Notes under the pieces: generated by a model
The model's input: the letters and a program-made list of their open reading frames with translations, nothing else
The model's database searches: none
Told to the model about the DNA's origin: nothing
Program-made: the position numbers and the translations under genes
Origin: Pseudovibrio ascidiaceicola
GTDB taxonomy: Bacteria > Pseudomonadota > Alphaproteobacteria > Rhizobiales > Stappiaceae
DNA: 64,000 nucleotides
Direction of reading: 5' to 3'
NCBI RefSeq assembly: GCF_900114245.1
Contig: NZ_FOSK01000001.1
Coordinates: forward strand, 62,001-126,000
In this document: positions 8,795 through 18,787 of the stretch, piece after piece
How the letters are laid out: each line of letters opens with the position of its first letter
Numbering within the stretch: the stretch's first letter is position 1

Positions 8795-9058
8795 TTACGT
8801 GTGAGATTTGGCTTCAATGGCAAGCGCGTGAATGCCTCCGGCGATCTCCTCAGCCACGCATTCGTTTACTGCACGATGCATAGCGACGCGGGACATACCC
8901 TCAAAGGCTGTGGATATGATCTTGATCCGGAAGTGGGTTTGTCCACCCTCGCGCCAGCCGCCGTGACCGCGGTGACTCTCGGATTCGTCGGTGACTTCAA
9001 GAAGCTGCGGCTTAAACGCGGCTTCCAGTTTAGTGATCATGATGTCTCTTGTGCTCAT
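8795..9058 (-). CDS. bolA: BolA family protein
   Basis: An 87-residue protein of the BolA/IbaG fold, with the KLEAAFKPQLLEVTDESESH segment and a C-terminal helix HRAVNECVAEEIAGGIHALAIEAKS. BolA proteins partner with monothiol glutaredoxins in Fe-S cluster handling and some bind DNA. The ATG at 9058 starts the family-like sequence MSTRDIM. A GTG 19 codons further out would add an unconserved leader, so I reject it. It faces a J-domain gene across a 131-base divergent gap, an arrangement I recall from other alphaproteobacteria. Confidence 0.9.
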   Translation of the reverse strand: MSTRDIMITKLEAAFKPQLLEVTDESESHRGHGGWREGGQTHFRIKIISTAFEGMSRVAMHRAVNECVAEEIAGGIHALAIEAKSHT

Positions 9059-9189
9059 GTTTTCTATATCTCTCACGTAGGAAACCGTCGTCAAGGCCTT
9101 GCCTAACAGGGTCACTTTTTTCTATTTATGTCGGCTACCTGCTTTATGGCAGGTGCTAACCCAATCGCAAGGCAACTGAAAACCGAAAA

Positions 9190-9810
9190 ATGAAGCAAGC
9201 ATCCTCCATTTTCGACAGCATTCGCGTAAAACCCGGCAAAGAACGCACCACAAGCTCAAAAGGCCCAAAGTGCGAATGGGACGGTTGCGACCAGCCCGGC
9301 ACCCATAAAGCACCGAAAGGTCGCGATCGGGAAGGCCAGTACTTTCATTTTTGCGTAGACCACGTAAAGGCCTACAATAAATCGTATAATTACTTTTCCG
9401 GCATGGACGATGACTCTGTTCGCAGCTACCAGCGCGACAGTATGACAGGACATCGCCCAACCTGGAAAATGGGCGTAAATTCGCAGGCAGACGCCGCAAA
9501 TGCCCGCGATGGAAGCCGCACAAACATCGGTGGCGAAGACGTCAACGACCCGCACAACTTCTTCGCAGGTGCCACCGGAGCACGCAGCCAACCTCAGGAA
9601 CCGCAACGTAAGGTGCTGGCACTTGAGAAAAGGTCATTTGAAACATTGAACCTTCGGGTAACCGCCCGTGGCGCCGAGATAAAAACTCGCTATAAAGAGC
9701 TGGTAAAGATTCATCACCCTGATGCCAATGGTGGCGACCGCTCTTCGGAAGACCGCTTGCGCGAGATTATTCAGGCCTACAACGTGCTCAAGAAATCCGG
9801 TTATTGCTAG
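9190..9810 (+). CDS. J-domain protein (DnaJ-like) with C-terminal J domain
   Basis: A 206-residue cytoplasmic protein. The J domain is at the C-terminus, about residues 148-206, with the HPD tripeptide in KIHHPDANGG and a helix REIIQAYNVLKKSGY. The N-terminal part has two cysteines in CEWDGCDQPGTHKAP and a further one in FHFCVDHV, which look like a small zinc-binding site. The middle is an Asn/Gly-rich linker. Such proteins stimulate Hsp70 ATPase activity, but this one lacks the G/F and client-binding regions of true DnaJ. It precedes cobS by about 85 bases on the same strand. Confidence 0.88.
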   Translation: MKQASSIFDSIRVKPGKERTTSSKGPKCEWDGCDQPGTHKAPKGRDREGQYFHFCVDHVKAYNKSYNYFSGMDDDSVRSYQRDSMTGHRPTWKMGVNSQADAANARDGSRTNIGGEDVNDPHNFFAGATGARSQPQEPQRKVLALEKRSFETLNLRVTARGAEIKTRYKELVKIHHPDANGGDRSSEDRLREIIQAYNVLKKSGYC

Positions 9811-9895
9811 GTCAGACGTTTGACCAGTTCCCGGATCTCTTAGAATTTTTTAGATTTTCATTACCCCGATTTCGACGTGGGGCCGCGGAGGAAAA

Positions 9896-10882
9896 ATGAT
9901 AGATACGATGCAAACCGCTCAAACCCTGCCGACCGAAACAATCTCTGTACGTGAAGTATTTGGCATCGACAGCGACATGGAAGTGCAAGCCTTCGCTGAA
10001 CCAAACGAACATGTTCCAGATGTAGATCCAGACTATCTATTTGATCGCGCAACAACTCTCGCAATCCTGGCAGGTTTTGCAAAAAACCGCCGTGTGATGG
10101 TCTCCGGTTACCATGGGACTGGTAAATCAACCCACATCGAGCAAGTCGCAGCCCGCCTGAACTGGCCTTGTGTGCGCGTAAACCTCGACAGCCACATCTC
10201 TCGTATCGACCTTGTTGGTAAAGACGCAATTGTTGTGAAGGACGGTCACACCGTTACCGAGTTCAAGGACGGCATTCTTCCTTGGGCTCTTCAAAACAAC
10301 GTAGCGCTTGTATTCGATGAATACGACGCAGGCCGTCCAGACGTGATGTTCGTGATCCAGCGTGTTCTTGAGGTTTCCGGGCGTTTGACCCTCCTCGATC
10401 AGAACCGCGTGATCAATCCGCACCCGGCATTCCGCCTGTTCGCAACCGCGAACACCGTCGGTCTTGGTGATACATCCGGCCTTTACCACGGTACACAACA
10501 GATCAACCAGGGCCAGATGGACCGCTGGTCTATCGTGACCACACTGAACTACTTGCCTCATGACAATGAGGTAGAGATCGTTTTGGCGAAATCTCCGCAC
10601 TACAGTGGTGCAGAAGGCCGTTCCATCGTCTCCAAGATGGTTCGTGTCGCAGACATGACCCGAAGCGCTTTCATGAACGGCGAGCTCTCCACTGTGATGA
10701 GCCCACGTACAGTGATCACATGGTCAGAAAACGCTGAAATCTTTGGTGATATCGGCTTCTCATTCCGCCTGACCTTCTTGAACAAGTGTGACGATACCGA
10801 GCAAGCGCTGGTCTCTGAGTTCTACCAGCGTTGTTTCGGGGAAGATCTTCCTGAATCAGCGGCAAACATCGTCATGAGTTAA
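9896..10882 (+). CDS. cobS: Cobaltochelatase subunit CobS
   Basis: A 328-residue AAA+ ATPase of the aerobic cobalamin pathway. With CobT it forms the chaperone-like part of the CobNST complex that inserts cobalt into hydrogenobyrinic acid a,c-diamide. Walker [10 protein letters not shown] is at 71-79 and Walker [10 protein letters not shown] at about 136-144. A sensor-like [11 protein letters not shown] follows near 180. Two ATGs lie close together; the first (9896) has GGAGG five bases ahead and is chosen. cobT follows after 10 bases. Not the CobS of adenosylcobalamin-phosphate synthesis, despite the shared name. Confidence 0.96.
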   Translation: MIDTMQTAQTLPTETISVREVFGIDSDMEVQAFAEPNEHVPDVDPDYLFDRATTLAILAGFAKNRRVMVSGYHGTGKSTHIEQVAARLNWPCVRVNLDSHISRIDLVGKDAIVVKDGHTVTEFKDGILPWALQNNVALVFDEYDAGRPDVMFVIQRVLEVSGRLTLLDQNRVINPHPAFRLFATANTVGLGDTSGLYHGTQQINQGQMDRWSIVTTLNYLPHDNEVEIVLAKSPHYSGAEGRSIVSKMVRVADMTRSAFMNGELSTVMSPRTVITWSENAEIFGDIGFSFRLTFLNKCDDTEQALVSEFYQRCFGEDLPESAANIVMS

Positions 10883-10892
10883 GGGGAGTTAC

Positions 10893-12782
10893 ATGGCAGG
10901 TACCAGCAACTCCTCAGCCAAGAACAAACCTGCCAGCCAGCCATTCAAGCAAGCGATGGGCTCTACAGTTAGAGCCATCGCGGGCGAGCCTGAGCTGGAG
11001 GTTGTTTTTTCGCCGGATAAACCGGGAATGACCAGCGGACGCATCCGTCTGCCGGAACCTTCCCGCACGATGACAAAGGAAGAAGTCGCCGTTACCCGCG
11101 GGTTGGGCGACTCTATGGCTCTGCGCCTTGTTTGTCATGATCCAGCTGTTCACACCAAGCACATTCCTCAAGGCGAAAACGCACGCGCTATCTTCAATTC
11201 GGTCGAGCAAGCCCGCGTTGAAGCCCTTGGCGCTGTCCGTATGCCGGGCGCTGGCGACAACATCGACGCCATGCTCGAGGACCGTTACTTCAAAGCCAAC
11301 TTCGCAGAAGTCACCACCAAAGACGAAGCTCCGATGCAGGACGCTATCGCTCTGTTGGTACGCGAACGCCTGACGGGCCGCGAGATTCCCAAAAGCGCAC
11401 AGCGCATGGTGGATCTCTGGAGACCCTTCGTTGAAGAAAAAGCTGATCACGATCTGAACAAACTCGTCACCCGCATGGATGACCAGATCGCATTCGCTAA
11501 GCAGATGCGTGATCTTCTCACTTCACTCGATATGGCTGACGAGCTGGGAGAAGAACCAGAGGACGACGACGAGAACAACGACGAAAGCCAGCAGGATCAG
11601 GAGGATCGCTCCGATACCTCTGGTGACATGCAGGAAGATCAGGGTGATCAGGAAGGCGCTCCTGAAGAGATGGAGCTTTCCGGCGAAGAGCAGGAAAGCG
11701 GCGAAACCGAAGGCGTCGACAGTGAGATGCAGGATATTTCCGAAGAGGATATGTCCGATCAGGCTGAAGAGCCGGGCGAACAGGAACGCCGGGACCATCC
11801 TTTCAGCAATCAGCCGTCTGCCGATGCCTATCACATCTTCACACAGGCTTTCGACGAGATCATTGCAGCAGAGGACCTCTGCGATCAGGAAGAACTGGAT
11901 CGTCTCCGCGGCTTCCTCGATAAGCAGTTGGCCTCTCTATCTGGCGCAGTATCCCGCCTAGCCAACCGCCTGCAACGTAAGCTGATGGCACAACAAAGCC
12001 GGTCATGGGACTTCGATCTGGAAGAAGGCATCATTGACAGTGCCCGCCTCCATCGCGTGGTCATAGATCCGCTACAACCGCTTGCGTTCAAATGGGAAAA
12101 CGACACTGAGTTCCGCGATACTGTTGTAACTCTGGTGATCGACAATTCCGGCTCCATGCGTGGTCGCCCTATTACAGTGGCCGCCACATGTGCCGACATC
12201 CTAGCCCGCACGCTTGAGCGTTGCGGCGTGAAGGTGGAGATCCTCGGATTTACCACCAAAGCGTGGAAAGGCGGTCAGTCCCGCGAAGCATGGCTCAAGG
12301 ATGGCAAACCGTCTAACCCGGGACGTTTGAACGATCTGCGCCACATCATCTACAAGTCCGCAGATGCCCCTTGGCGCCGCGCCAAACGCAATCTCGGCCT
12401 GATGATGCGCGAAGGCCTGCTGAAGGAAAACATCGACGGAGAGGCTCTGGACTGGGCACACAAGCGTTTGCTTGCACGCCCGGAACGCCGCCGCATTCTG
12501 ATGATGATCTCCGATGGTGCACCGGTAGATGACTGCACGCTTTCAGTGAACCCAGGAAATTATCTGGAGAAACATCTGCGCAGCGTGATTGCTGAGATCG
12601 AAAACAGATCGCCGGTCGAGCTGATCGCAATTGGTATCGGCCATGACGTGACCCGCTACTATAAACGTGCGGTAACAATTGTGGATGCAGAAGAACTGGC
12701 TGGCGCGATGACTGATCAGCTTGCTGATTTGTTTGATGAAAACAGCGGTCAGGATCGCGGTAGACGTCACGGACGCCGATGA
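10893..12782 (+). CDS. cobT: Cobaltochelatase subunit CobT
   Basis: A 629-residue partner of CobS. A globular N-terminal half is followed by a very acidic, Gln-rich linker (about 217-300, mostly D, E, Q and S) and a C-terminal von Willebrand A domain. The metal-ion-dependent adhesion site is at D417-N-S-G-S-M422, with a later [11 protein letters not shown]. This layout is diagnostic for the aerobic CobT. The last codons end in a basic tail RGRRHGRR. Its stop overlaps the next ATG by four bases. CobN is not in the window. Confidence 0.96.
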   Translation: MAGTSNSSAKNKPASQPFKQAMGSTVRAIAGEPELEVVFSPDKPGMTSGRIRLPEPSRTMTKEEVAVTRGLGDSMALRLVCHDPAVHTKHIPQGENARAIFNSVEQARVEALGAVRMPGAGDNIDAMLEDRYFKANFAEVTTKDEAPMQDAIALLVRERLTGREIPKSAQRMVDLWRPFVEEKADHDLNKLVTRMDDQIAFAKQMRDLLTSLDMADELGEEPEDDDENNDESQQDQEDRSDTSGDMQEDQGDQEGAPEEMELSGEEQESGETEGVDSEMQDISEEDMSDQAEEPGEQERRDHPFSNQPSADAYHIFTQAFDEIIAAEDLCDQEELDRLRGFLDKQLASLSGAVSRLANRLQRKLMAQQSRSWDFDLEEGIIDSARLHRVVIDPLQPLAFKWENDTEFRDTVVTLVIDNSGSMRGRPITVAATCADILARTLERCGVKVEILGFTTKAWKGGQSREAWLKDGKPSNPGRLNDLRHIIYKSADAPWRRAKRNLGLMMREGLLKENIDGEALDWAHKRLLARPERRRILMMISDGAPVDDCTLSVNPGNYLEKHLRSVIAEIENRSPVELIAIGIGHDVTRYYKRAVTIVDAEELAGAMTDQLADLFDENSGQDRGRRHGRR

Positions 12783-13900
12783 AATTAACACGACGCATTT
12801 TGCTAACAGGAGCAGCGGCAGCGGTAACAACCGCAGTCGCTGCTTCTTTGCCTTTCAGCGAGAGCACCGCACAGCAGAGCGGCTTTCAGCCAATGAAAGT
12901 TCGCTCCAAGGAAATCAATCGCTTCAAGTTCTCTGGCACCCGAGCAGAGCAATACGGCCCCCTCATGTTTCTCGGTGGTCTGGAGCTAAGCAGCTCAAAC
13001 GGTCGCTTCGGTGGCTATTCCGGCTTGCTGACACTCAACAATGGCTCTGACATCATTGCTGTCTCAGATCGCGGCCACTGGCTACGCGGCGAACTATCCC
13101 AGTCCAGCCGAGGAAAGCCTCACAAGCTGCTGGGTGCGGAAACAGCAACTCTACTGGATAGCAAGGGCAGAAAGCTTAAACGCACGTACAGAGCCGACAC
13201 AGAAGGCTTAAGCATTGGCGGATCAGCCAACGCTCCCCGCATTTTCGTCAGCCATGAAGGGAAAGGTGGGATAATGACATATCCACTTAACCTGAAAACA
13301 GGCGAAGAACGCGCAAAACACCTTCTGATCCCCAAAGAGATCAGAGGCTTGGCAAAGAACAAGAGTCTTGAATCTGTTGCCGTTGCCCCTCCCAATTCTC
13401 CACTCTCCGGCGCCATCATAACTATCGCCGAACGCGGAAAGTCTCTCAAGCACAACAGACCAGCATGGATCATCGGAGGCCCGCGCCCGGGGAAATTCTG
13501 GATAGGAAAACAGGGCAACTACGATGTTACGGACGCAGCCTTCCTTCCCAATGGCGACCTCTTGATCCTGGAGCGTTTATTCAACCTCTCAGAAGGACTT
13601 GGGATGCGTCTCAGACAGTTGGATGGCTCCAACCTGCGGCCAGACCATCTCCATACAGGCAAAACTCTCCTGACGGCTGATTTCAGTTATCAGATTGATA
13701 ATATGGAAGCTCTGAGCGTCCATATGAATGCTTTTGGCGAGACAGTTCTGTCCCTCATGTCAGATGACAACCGCTCATTCCTGCAGCGCACTTTGCTGCT
13801 ACGCTTCATTCTGACGGATAACGAACCTTTCAGAGAGCCATTCGTTCGCGCGCCCAAAGAGGCAAAGATCGTCCCAGCACCAAAACCGAAGCCTAGGTAA
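12779..13900 (+). CDS. Exported esterase-like protein of the phytase-like family
   Basis: A 373-residue protein with an N-terminal Tat-like export signal ([16 protein letters not shown]) and an alanine-rich h-region to about residue 32. The mature part resembles the phytase-like beta-propeller family: [41 protein letters not shown] and a C-terminal [11 protein letters not shown]. Enzyme activity of this family is not firmly known. The ATG overlaps the cobT stop (ATGA), and the same neighbour is frequent behind cobT in rhizobia. Whether it serves cobalamin synthesis or is only a co-transcribed passenger is open. Confidence 0.82.
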   Translation: MKLTRRILLTGAAAAVTTAVAASLPFSESTAQQSGFQPMKVRSKEINRFKFSGTRAEQYGPLMFLGGLELSSSNGRFGGYSGLLTLNNGSDIIAVSDRGHWLRGELSQSSRGKPHKLLGAETATLLDSKGRKLKRTYRADTEGLSIGGSANAPRIFVSHEGKGGIMTYPLNLKTGEERAKHLLIPKEIRGLAKNKSLESVAVAPPNSPLSGAIITIAERGKSLKHNRPAWIIGGPRPGKFWIGKQGNYDVTDAAFLPNGDLLILERLFNLSEGLGMRLRQLDGSNLRPDHLHTGKTLLTADFSYQIDNMEALSVHMNAFGETVLSLMSDDNRSFLQRTLLLRFILTDNEPFREPFVRAPKEAKIVPAPKPKPR

Positions 13901-13947
13901 GCGACTACTGTCTTTGTGAGCTGCACCCACATTCAATCCAAAAAACA

Positions 13948-13984
13948 AAAAAAGGCACCGGAACCAAATCCGATGCCTTTTTAA
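13948..13984. terminator. Bidirectional terminator between convergent genes
   Basis: AAAGGCA-C-CGGA pairs with TCCG-A-TGCCTTT with A-rich and T-rich flanks on both sides. It serves the cobT-esterase message from the left and the queuosine transporter from the right. Confidence 0.75.
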
Positions 13985-14004
13985 ATTCTCTTCAAACGAA
14001 CAGC

Positions 14005-14649
14005 TTATCCGCGCTGCGGAGCAGGTACCGCGCCGATTACTCCCAAAGCGATGCGGTATGGAACAAGCATGCTCATCGCGACGATGATCTTTACGCTGAA
14101 GTCGCCAATCGCCCAGGAAACCCAACGAGGAACTTCCAGAGCAAACACACCGAACAACGGTGCAACCTCTACCGCAAACGCATCGTGATTACCCAAGAAC
14201 GCAAACTGTGCAGCAAAAGCAAGGCTAAAGAACAGCGCGGTATCGAGCATGGTGCCGAGTGTAGAAGAGACGACAGGCGCCTTCCACCAACGACCATCAC
14301 GAAGACGATGGAACACAGTCACGTCCAGCAACTGGGCAATCAGGAATGCACTTCCTGACGCAATTGCAATGCGTGGTGTTGCCAAAACAATAGAAAGAGC
14401 AACTGCAACAGCGAAGCCAGCGTACACAACCTTGCGTGCAGCAGCAGGACCAAACTGTCGGTTAATCAAATCAGTTACGAGGAATGCCACTGGATAAGTG
14501 AAAGCACCCCAAGTAAGCAGGTCTGCTAGATTAACAGCCCCGAGCATTCCCTGAACAGGAAATTGAACGAGGTAGTTCGAAGCGACGACCACTGCGGTCA
14601 TTGCCATAATGGCAAGAGCCAGTGGTCGAGCAGTATTCGACTTAGTCAC
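14005..14649 (-). CDS. Queuosine precursor transporter (YhhQ/VUT family)
   Basis: A 214-residue membrane protein with six or so helices. Family signatures are SNYLVQFPVQ, the NLADLLTWGAFTYPVAFLVT segment, LINRQFGPAAARKVVYAG and WWKAPVVSSTLGTMLDTALF. YhhQ (QPTR) imports queuosine precursors such as preQ0/preQ1 for tRNA modification. The GTG at 14649 has AAGGG eight bases ahead. A TTG two codons earlier would put that site too close. It lies 28 bases behind rpmB on the same strand, so it is probably read through from the rpmB promoter. I see no preQ1 riboswitch. Confidence 0.88.
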   Translation of the reverse strand: MTKSNTARPLALAIMAMTAVVVASNYLVQFPVQGMLGAVNLADLLTWGAFTYPVAFLVTDLINRQFGPAAARKVVYAGFAVAVALSIVLATPRIAIASGSAFLIAQLLDVTVFHRLRDGRWWKAPVVSSTLGTMLDTALFFSLAFAAQFAFLGNHDAFAVEVAPLFGVFALEVPRWVSWAIGDFSVKIIVAMSMLVPYRIALGVIGAVPAPQRG

Positions 14650-14676
14650 GCTCAATCCCTTTCAAGAATGATGTGA

Positions 14677-14964
14677 TTAAGCAGCTGCCTGGCGACGCTT
14701 GATTTCAGTGCGCAGCAGGCGTGCTTTTGGAGAAAGCTCAGCTTCTACAGCTTTCATCAAGAATGCGTCCAGACCACCACGGTGCTCAACAGAGCGCAGT
14801 GCGTGTGCAGAAATACGCAGCTTGTAGGTTTCGCCGAGAGTATCGCTCATCAGGGAAACGTTGCAGAGGTTTGGCAAGAAGCGACGACGGCTTCTGTTGT
14901 TTGCGTGAGACACGTTGTTGCCGGTCATCACGTCTTTACCGGTAAGTTCGCAGCGGCGTGCCAT
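14677..14964 (-). CDS. rpmB: 50S ribosomal protein L28
   Basis: A 95-residue basic protein of the large ribosomal subunit. The start [10 protein letters not shown] and the [18 protein letters not shown] stretch are typical of L28, followed by the alphaproteobacterial extension ending EIKRRQAAA. The ATG at 14964 has AAGGG in good position; an earlier in-frame codon adding three residues is less likely. A strong promoter and a structured leader lie upstream. Confidence 0.98.
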   Translation of the reverse strand: MARRCELTGKDVMTGNNVSHANNRSRRRFLPNLCNVSLMSDTLGETYKLRISAHALRSVEHRGGLDAFLMKAVEAELSPKARLLRTEIKRRQAAA

Positions 14965-15079
14965 GAGGGTCACCCTTTTAATTTGTAGGCGCCCTCATTT
15001 TTGGGCGCATTCTGTTAAAACCGGCAGGTCGCGGACACCACGGCCACGCGGAACCACCTCCGGCCCTGTACGGAAAAGT
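14965..15079 (-). promoter_or_regulatory. Structured 5' leader of rpmB
   Basis: The predicted leader of about 115 bases contains two stem-loops on the reverse strand. A larger one near 15028-15064 is closed by CCGGAGGT against ACCTGCCGG with one bulged base. A short hairpin lies just upstream of the ribosome site, GCGCCC at 14989-14994 against GGGCGC at 15003-15008. No known motif is recognised. It could be an autoregulatory ribosomal-protein leader, which is an inference. Confidence 0.4.
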
Positions 15080-15085
15080 TGGCTT

Positions 15086-15114
15086 GCTATAATTAGTACA
15101 GCAGAATTCGTCAA
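15086..15114 (-). promoter_or_regulatory. Promoter of rpmB
   Basis: On the reverse strand TTGACG (15114-15109) is followed after 17 bases by TATAGC (15091-15086). Spacing and both boxes are good, and transcription would start near 15079. Confidence 0.6.
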
Positions 15115-15303
15115 GGCTTTGCTGCCTATTTGCCTGTTCGAAGCCCATTTTTCAATCAAAACTCGAACAAACTCACATCTCTTAACCACCGTGTTACCAT
15201 GTTTAGGTAGTTTCATATTTCAATGAGTTTGAATTTTTTGTTCAGTTTCCTGAGTTCTCAGGCTGTCAGGCGCGAATGTCTGCGGCTGCGGAGGTACAGT
15301 ATC

Positions 15304-16167
15304 GTGCGAGTAACAGTTTCAAAGGTTTGCAATTTTCTTGGCAAATCGAGCGTAATAGCCGTCGCAGCACTTTCATTTGGCACACTATCCACAGCTGCAT
15401 TGGGGAAAACAGAGCGCCTCGGCGGTGTCTACAATATTTCTTATGCAGGCTTCACTGTGGGAAAAGGCTCCTTCTCGCTTATTCTCAGAGAGAACGCCTA
15501 CTCCGCCAAAGTGGGCATGGAGCCCGCTGGCATTGGAACACTCTTCTCCACAGGCAAAGGCGGCGCACACGCGACCGGGTGGATGAAAGGTGCAAAAGTT
15601 CTGCCAAGCACTTACACCATGGCCTCTCGTGCATCCAACCGAGACTTCTATGTCAATCTCGGTCAGGGGTCCGGCCATGTCCGCACAACCCAGGTCACTC
15701 CAAAATATAAACCTTCCAAGACCCGCGTTAAGGTCACAGGCAAGCATAAGCTCAATGCGATGGACCCGTTAAGTGCAGCGATTGTACGCGCACCGTCCCG
15801 CTCAAAAGTGCTTGATCCATCAGTATGTAATCGCAAGCTGCCAATCTATGATGGTTGGGCACGCTTCAACATAAATATGAAATTCAAGGAAGTCCGTGAA
15901 GTTTCTGGCAAAGGCTACACCGGCCCGGTAGTTGTCTGCTCCGCACGCTGGGAACCCGTTGCTGGACACCGCCCAGAAAAAAAGGCTGTTCAGTATCTGG
16001 CTAAGAATGCAAACATTGAGACATGGCTCGCACCGATCGGAAACACCGGTGTTCTCATTCCATATAGGGTCTCCATTCCTACATCCACAGGCACACTTGT
16101 CTTGGAAGCAGCAGAGCTCAATATGCCGCAAACGTCAGGACTTCGCAAAAAAACAGCATCTAGGTAG
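15304..16167 (+). CDS. DUF3108 domain secreted protein
   Basis: A 287-residue periplasmic protein. The GTG at 15304 is chosen because GGAGG (15290-15294) lies nine bases ahead and the product then begins with a classic signal peptide (VSKVCNFLGKSSVIAVAALS, cleavage near TAALG). A longer frame from 15223 would bury that signal behind 27 extra residues. The mature part begins YNISYAGFTVGKGSFSL, the usual opening of DUF3108, a beta-rich domain of unknown role. The CNRKLPIYDGWARFNI segment and later cysteine suggest one disulfide. The gene is divergent from rpmB. Confidence 0.82.
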   Translation: MRVTVSKVCNFLGKSSVIAVAALSFGTLSTAALGKTERLGGVYNISYAGFTVGKGSFSLILRENAYSAKVGMEPAGIGTLFSTGKGGAHATGWMKGAKVLPSTYTMASRASNRDFYVNLGQGSGHVRTTQVTPKYKPSKTRVKVTGKHKLNAMDPLSAAIVRAPSRSKVLDPSVCNRKLPIYDGWARFNINMKFKEVREVSGKGYTGPVVVCSARWEPVAGHRPEKKAVQYLAKNANIETWLAPIGNTGVLIPYRVSIPTSTGTLVLEAAELNMPQTSGLRKKTASR

Positions 16168-16344
16168 GATTTGCACTTTAATCCCAAACCTTCTTGTCTG
16201 AAGGGGTTCAAACACCCACATTTGTGATGCAAAGCCTTGACAGATGACCCAGCTGTCGCCAGTGTCGCGCCAAAATTATAGCGCGGTCCAACGCCTTTTA
16301 GTCGGCGGGTCAAGCCCGCTGATTGTTACGAGTGAATATCCAAT

Positions 16345-17301
16345 ATGCGCAGTTACCTCGAATTCGAAAAACCAGTTGCTGACCTTGAAGGTAAAGTACA
16401 GGAATTGAAGATCCTGGCTGAAGGTGGGGAAGCGGTTGATGTGGAAGACGAGATTGCCCGTCTTCAGGAAAAAGCAGATCAGGCACTCAGCGACATCTAC
16501 TCCCGCTTGACGCCTTGGCAGAAAACTCTGGTGGCTCGCCATCCAGACCGTCCACATTCACTGGACTACATCAATACCCTGATCTCAGATTTCACACCTC
16601 TTGCCGGTGACCGCAAATTCTCCGAGGATTGCGCAATTATTGCAGGCTTTGGTCGTTTTCGTGGACAGTCAGTCGCTATTCTTGGTCAGGAAAAAGGTAA
16701 CAACACCGAAAGCCGCCTGAAGCATAACTTCGGCATGGCACGTCCGGAAGGTTACCGTAAAGCCGTTCGCATCATGGAACTGGCAGATCGTTTCAACATC
16801 CCTGTTGTCTCTTTTGTGGACACTGCAGGTGCATACCCAGGGATCGGCGCTGAAGAGCGCGGTCAGGCAGAAGCGATCGCACGCTCAACTGACATGTGCC
16901 TCGGCCTTGGTGTTCCAAACATCTCCATCGTTATTGGTGAAGGTGGTTCTGGCGGTGCGATTGCAATTGCAACCACCAACCACGTAGCAATGATGGAACA
17001 CTCCATCTATTCCGTGATCTCTCCGGAAGCAGGCGCATCCATTTTGTGGCGCGACAGCACCCGTGCACAAGACGCGGCGACCAACATGAAGATCACCGCA
17101 GAAGACCTTTCCAGCTTCCGCGTCATTGATGAAATCATCAAAGAACCAATCGGTGGTGCTCACCGCGCAAAAGAAATCGTAATTGACCGCGCTGGCAACT
17201 CGATTGAAACCGCTCTGAGTAAGATGGCTGGTCAGTCTGCAGACGAGCTCAAGAAGCACCGTCGCGAGAAGTTCTTACGCATAGGTCGTGAACTCGGCTG
17301 A
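16345..17301 (+). CDS. accA: Acetyl-CoA carboxylase carboxyltransferase subunit alpha
   Basis: A 318-residue subunit that, with AccD, moves the carboxyl group from biotin to acetyl-CoA to give malonyl-CoA, the committed step of fatty acid synthesis. The N-terminal coiled coil (about 5-50) is followed by the crotonase-type carboxyltransferase core with PVVSFVDTAGAYPGIGAEERGQAEAI, split by the family-typical helix, and IGEGGSGGAIAIA. Length and end (KKHRREKFLRIGRELG) are typical. A monocistronic unit with a clear terminator. Confidence 0.98.
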   Translation: MRSYLEFEKPVADLEGKVQELKILAEGGEAVDVEDEIARLQEKADQALSDIYSRLTPWQKTLVARHPDRPHSLDYINTLISDFTPLAGDRKFSEDCAIIAGFGRFRGQSVAILGQEKGNNTESRLKHNFGMARPEGYRKAVRIMELADRFNIPVVSFVDTAGAYPGIGAEERGQAEAIARSTDMCLGLGVPNISIVIGEGGSGGAIAIATTNHVAMMEHSIYSVISPEAGASILWRDSTRAQDAATNMKITAEDLSSFRVIDEIIKEPIGGAHRAKEIVIDRAGNSIETALSKMAGQSADELKKHRREKFLRIGRELG

Positions 17302-17343
17302 TTCGAACCTACGATTTATTGTGGGTATCCACTAAATTTTTTA

Positions 17344-17380
17344 TAAAAGGCATCAGAAGTATATCTAATGCCTTTTTTGT
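17344..17380 (+). terminator. Terminator of accA
   Basis: AAAAGGCAT and ATGCCTTTT arms, a 14-base loop and a run of six T. Confidence 0.8.
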
Positions 17381-17543
17381 TTGATCCAATCAAACTCGGG
17401 GGAAAGTGCATCTTGGGGAATACCCCTCAATCTCAGAGAGAATGATCTGTGGTAAGATTCGATCAACCTTAACCCAGATAGTCTTAGTATCGAGTCGAGA
17501 TTGGGGTTTGGGCAAACTAGCCCCAGCATGGTGGGTCAAGCAC

Positions 17544-18713
17544 ATGATTAGAGTGTTTCAGGGAGAGACTGGCAAGAACGTAAAGCGTGCTGCAGCGCTT
17601 GCGCTGGCTTTAACGCTAGCAGCTTGTCAGGGAACAGAGTTTGGCGCTGAGAAGCACCAGCAACCTGTGAGCAAAAGCCTTTCCAACAGAATGAAATCCA
17701 AGGACATGGAGCTCAAGTCTCCAATCATGGTTCGTCTGTTCAAGCAGGAGTCTGAATTAGAGATCTGGAAACAGACCAAATCAGGCCAGTATGCTTTGCT
17801 AGAAACCTACGAGATCTGCAAATGGTCCGGCAAACTCGGCCCAAAGCTCAAGGAAGGCGACCGACAGGCACCAGAAGGCTTCTACGAAGTCACACCGGGC
17901 CTGATGAATCCGTTTTCCTCTTACTATCTCGCATTCAACCTTGGTTTCCCAAACAAGTTTGACCGTGCTCATGATCGCACCGGCTCAAACTTGATGGTCC
18001 ATGGCGCCTGCTCTTCTCGTGGTTGCTACGCCATGACGGACGAACAGATTGCAGATATCTACTCTCTTGGCCGTGATAGCTTCCTTGGTGGTCAGAGAAA
18101 GTTTCAGGTCCAGGCCTTCCCATTCCGCATGACACCGGACAACATGGCGAAGAACGCCAGTTCCGAGCATTATGAATTCTGGCGGATGCTGAAGCGTGGT
18201 TATGACCACTTTGAAGTCACCAAACGCCCTCCTTCCATTGAAGTCTGCGAAAAGGAATATGTCTTCAACGCGAAGGCAGATACACGTGGCACCAAATTCA
18301 ACGCACGGGGTGCTTGCCCTGCCTACACAGTGCCTGAGCACATCGCAGTGGCAGTCGCAGAAAAGCAAACTCGGGATGCACGCGAGACTGCTGAGATCCA
18401 GATCGCTATGGAAAACAGTAAAATTCGCAAAGAAAAGATTGCAGCATTCTTTGGTGGCACCTCAACAACTGATGTTGCAAAAGCAGAGGCACCAAACGCA
18501 ACACCTGTAAATGTAGAAGCAGCAAAAGTTCTGGCACTAGCAGCTGAAGAGCCATCCCCAGCACCACAGAAAGCCTCTGAATCAGAACGCGCTTTCAGCT
18601 ACTTCACATCCCTGTTCTCTAACAGCCGTATCGGCGAAGAGAAAAAAGTCGTTGCAGAGGTCGTAAATCCATACCCAGCCGCCCCTGCACCACGCATCAA
18701 ACCGCAATTGTGA
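17544..18713 (+). CDS. YafK-type L,D-transpeptidase lipoprotein
   Basis: A 389-residue envelope enzyme. The start at the ATG at 17544 gives a lipoprotein signal (KRAAALALALTLAAC, lipobox LAAC at about residue 28). An upstream frame from 17406 would hide it behind 46 residues. The catalytic YkuD domain of the YafK branch covers about 60-230 and ends in HGACSSRGCYAM, with the nucleophilic Cys in S-R-G-C. YafK/DpaA relatives cut or rearrange links between murein and lipoprotein. The Ala/Glu-rich C-terminal third (about 280-389) is low complexity and probably a flexible spacer. Confidence 0.85.
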   Translation: MIRVFQGETGKNVKRAAALALALTLAACQGTEFGAEKHQQPVSKSLSNRMKSKDMELKSPIMVRLFKQESELEIWKQTKSGQYALLETYEICKWSGKLGPKLKEGDRQAPEGFYEVTPGLMNPFSSYYLAFNLGFPNKFDRAHDRTGSNLMVHGACSSRGCYAMTDEQIADIYSLGRDSFLGGQRKFQVQAFPFRMTPDNMAKNASSEHYEFWRMLKRGYDHFEVTKRPPSIEVCEKEYVFNAKADTRGTKFNARGACPAYTVPEHIAVAVAEKQTRDARETAEIQIAMENSKIRKEKIAAFFGGTSTTDVAKAEAPNATPVNVEAAKVLALAAEEPSPAPQKASESERAFSYFTSLFSNSRIGEEKKVVAEVVNPYPAAPAPRIKPQL

Positions 18714-18787
18714 CTTTGCGTTAATCGAAACCTAGCCTGACTTATGTACGTTGGTCTCAACGAAGATCAACAAGTCAGGTTAGGCAG

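Noticed and set aside
14005-14676. preQ1 riboswitch before the queuosine-precursor transporter gene
   Set aside because: Only 27 bases separate it from rpmB; there is no room for the motif and no match.
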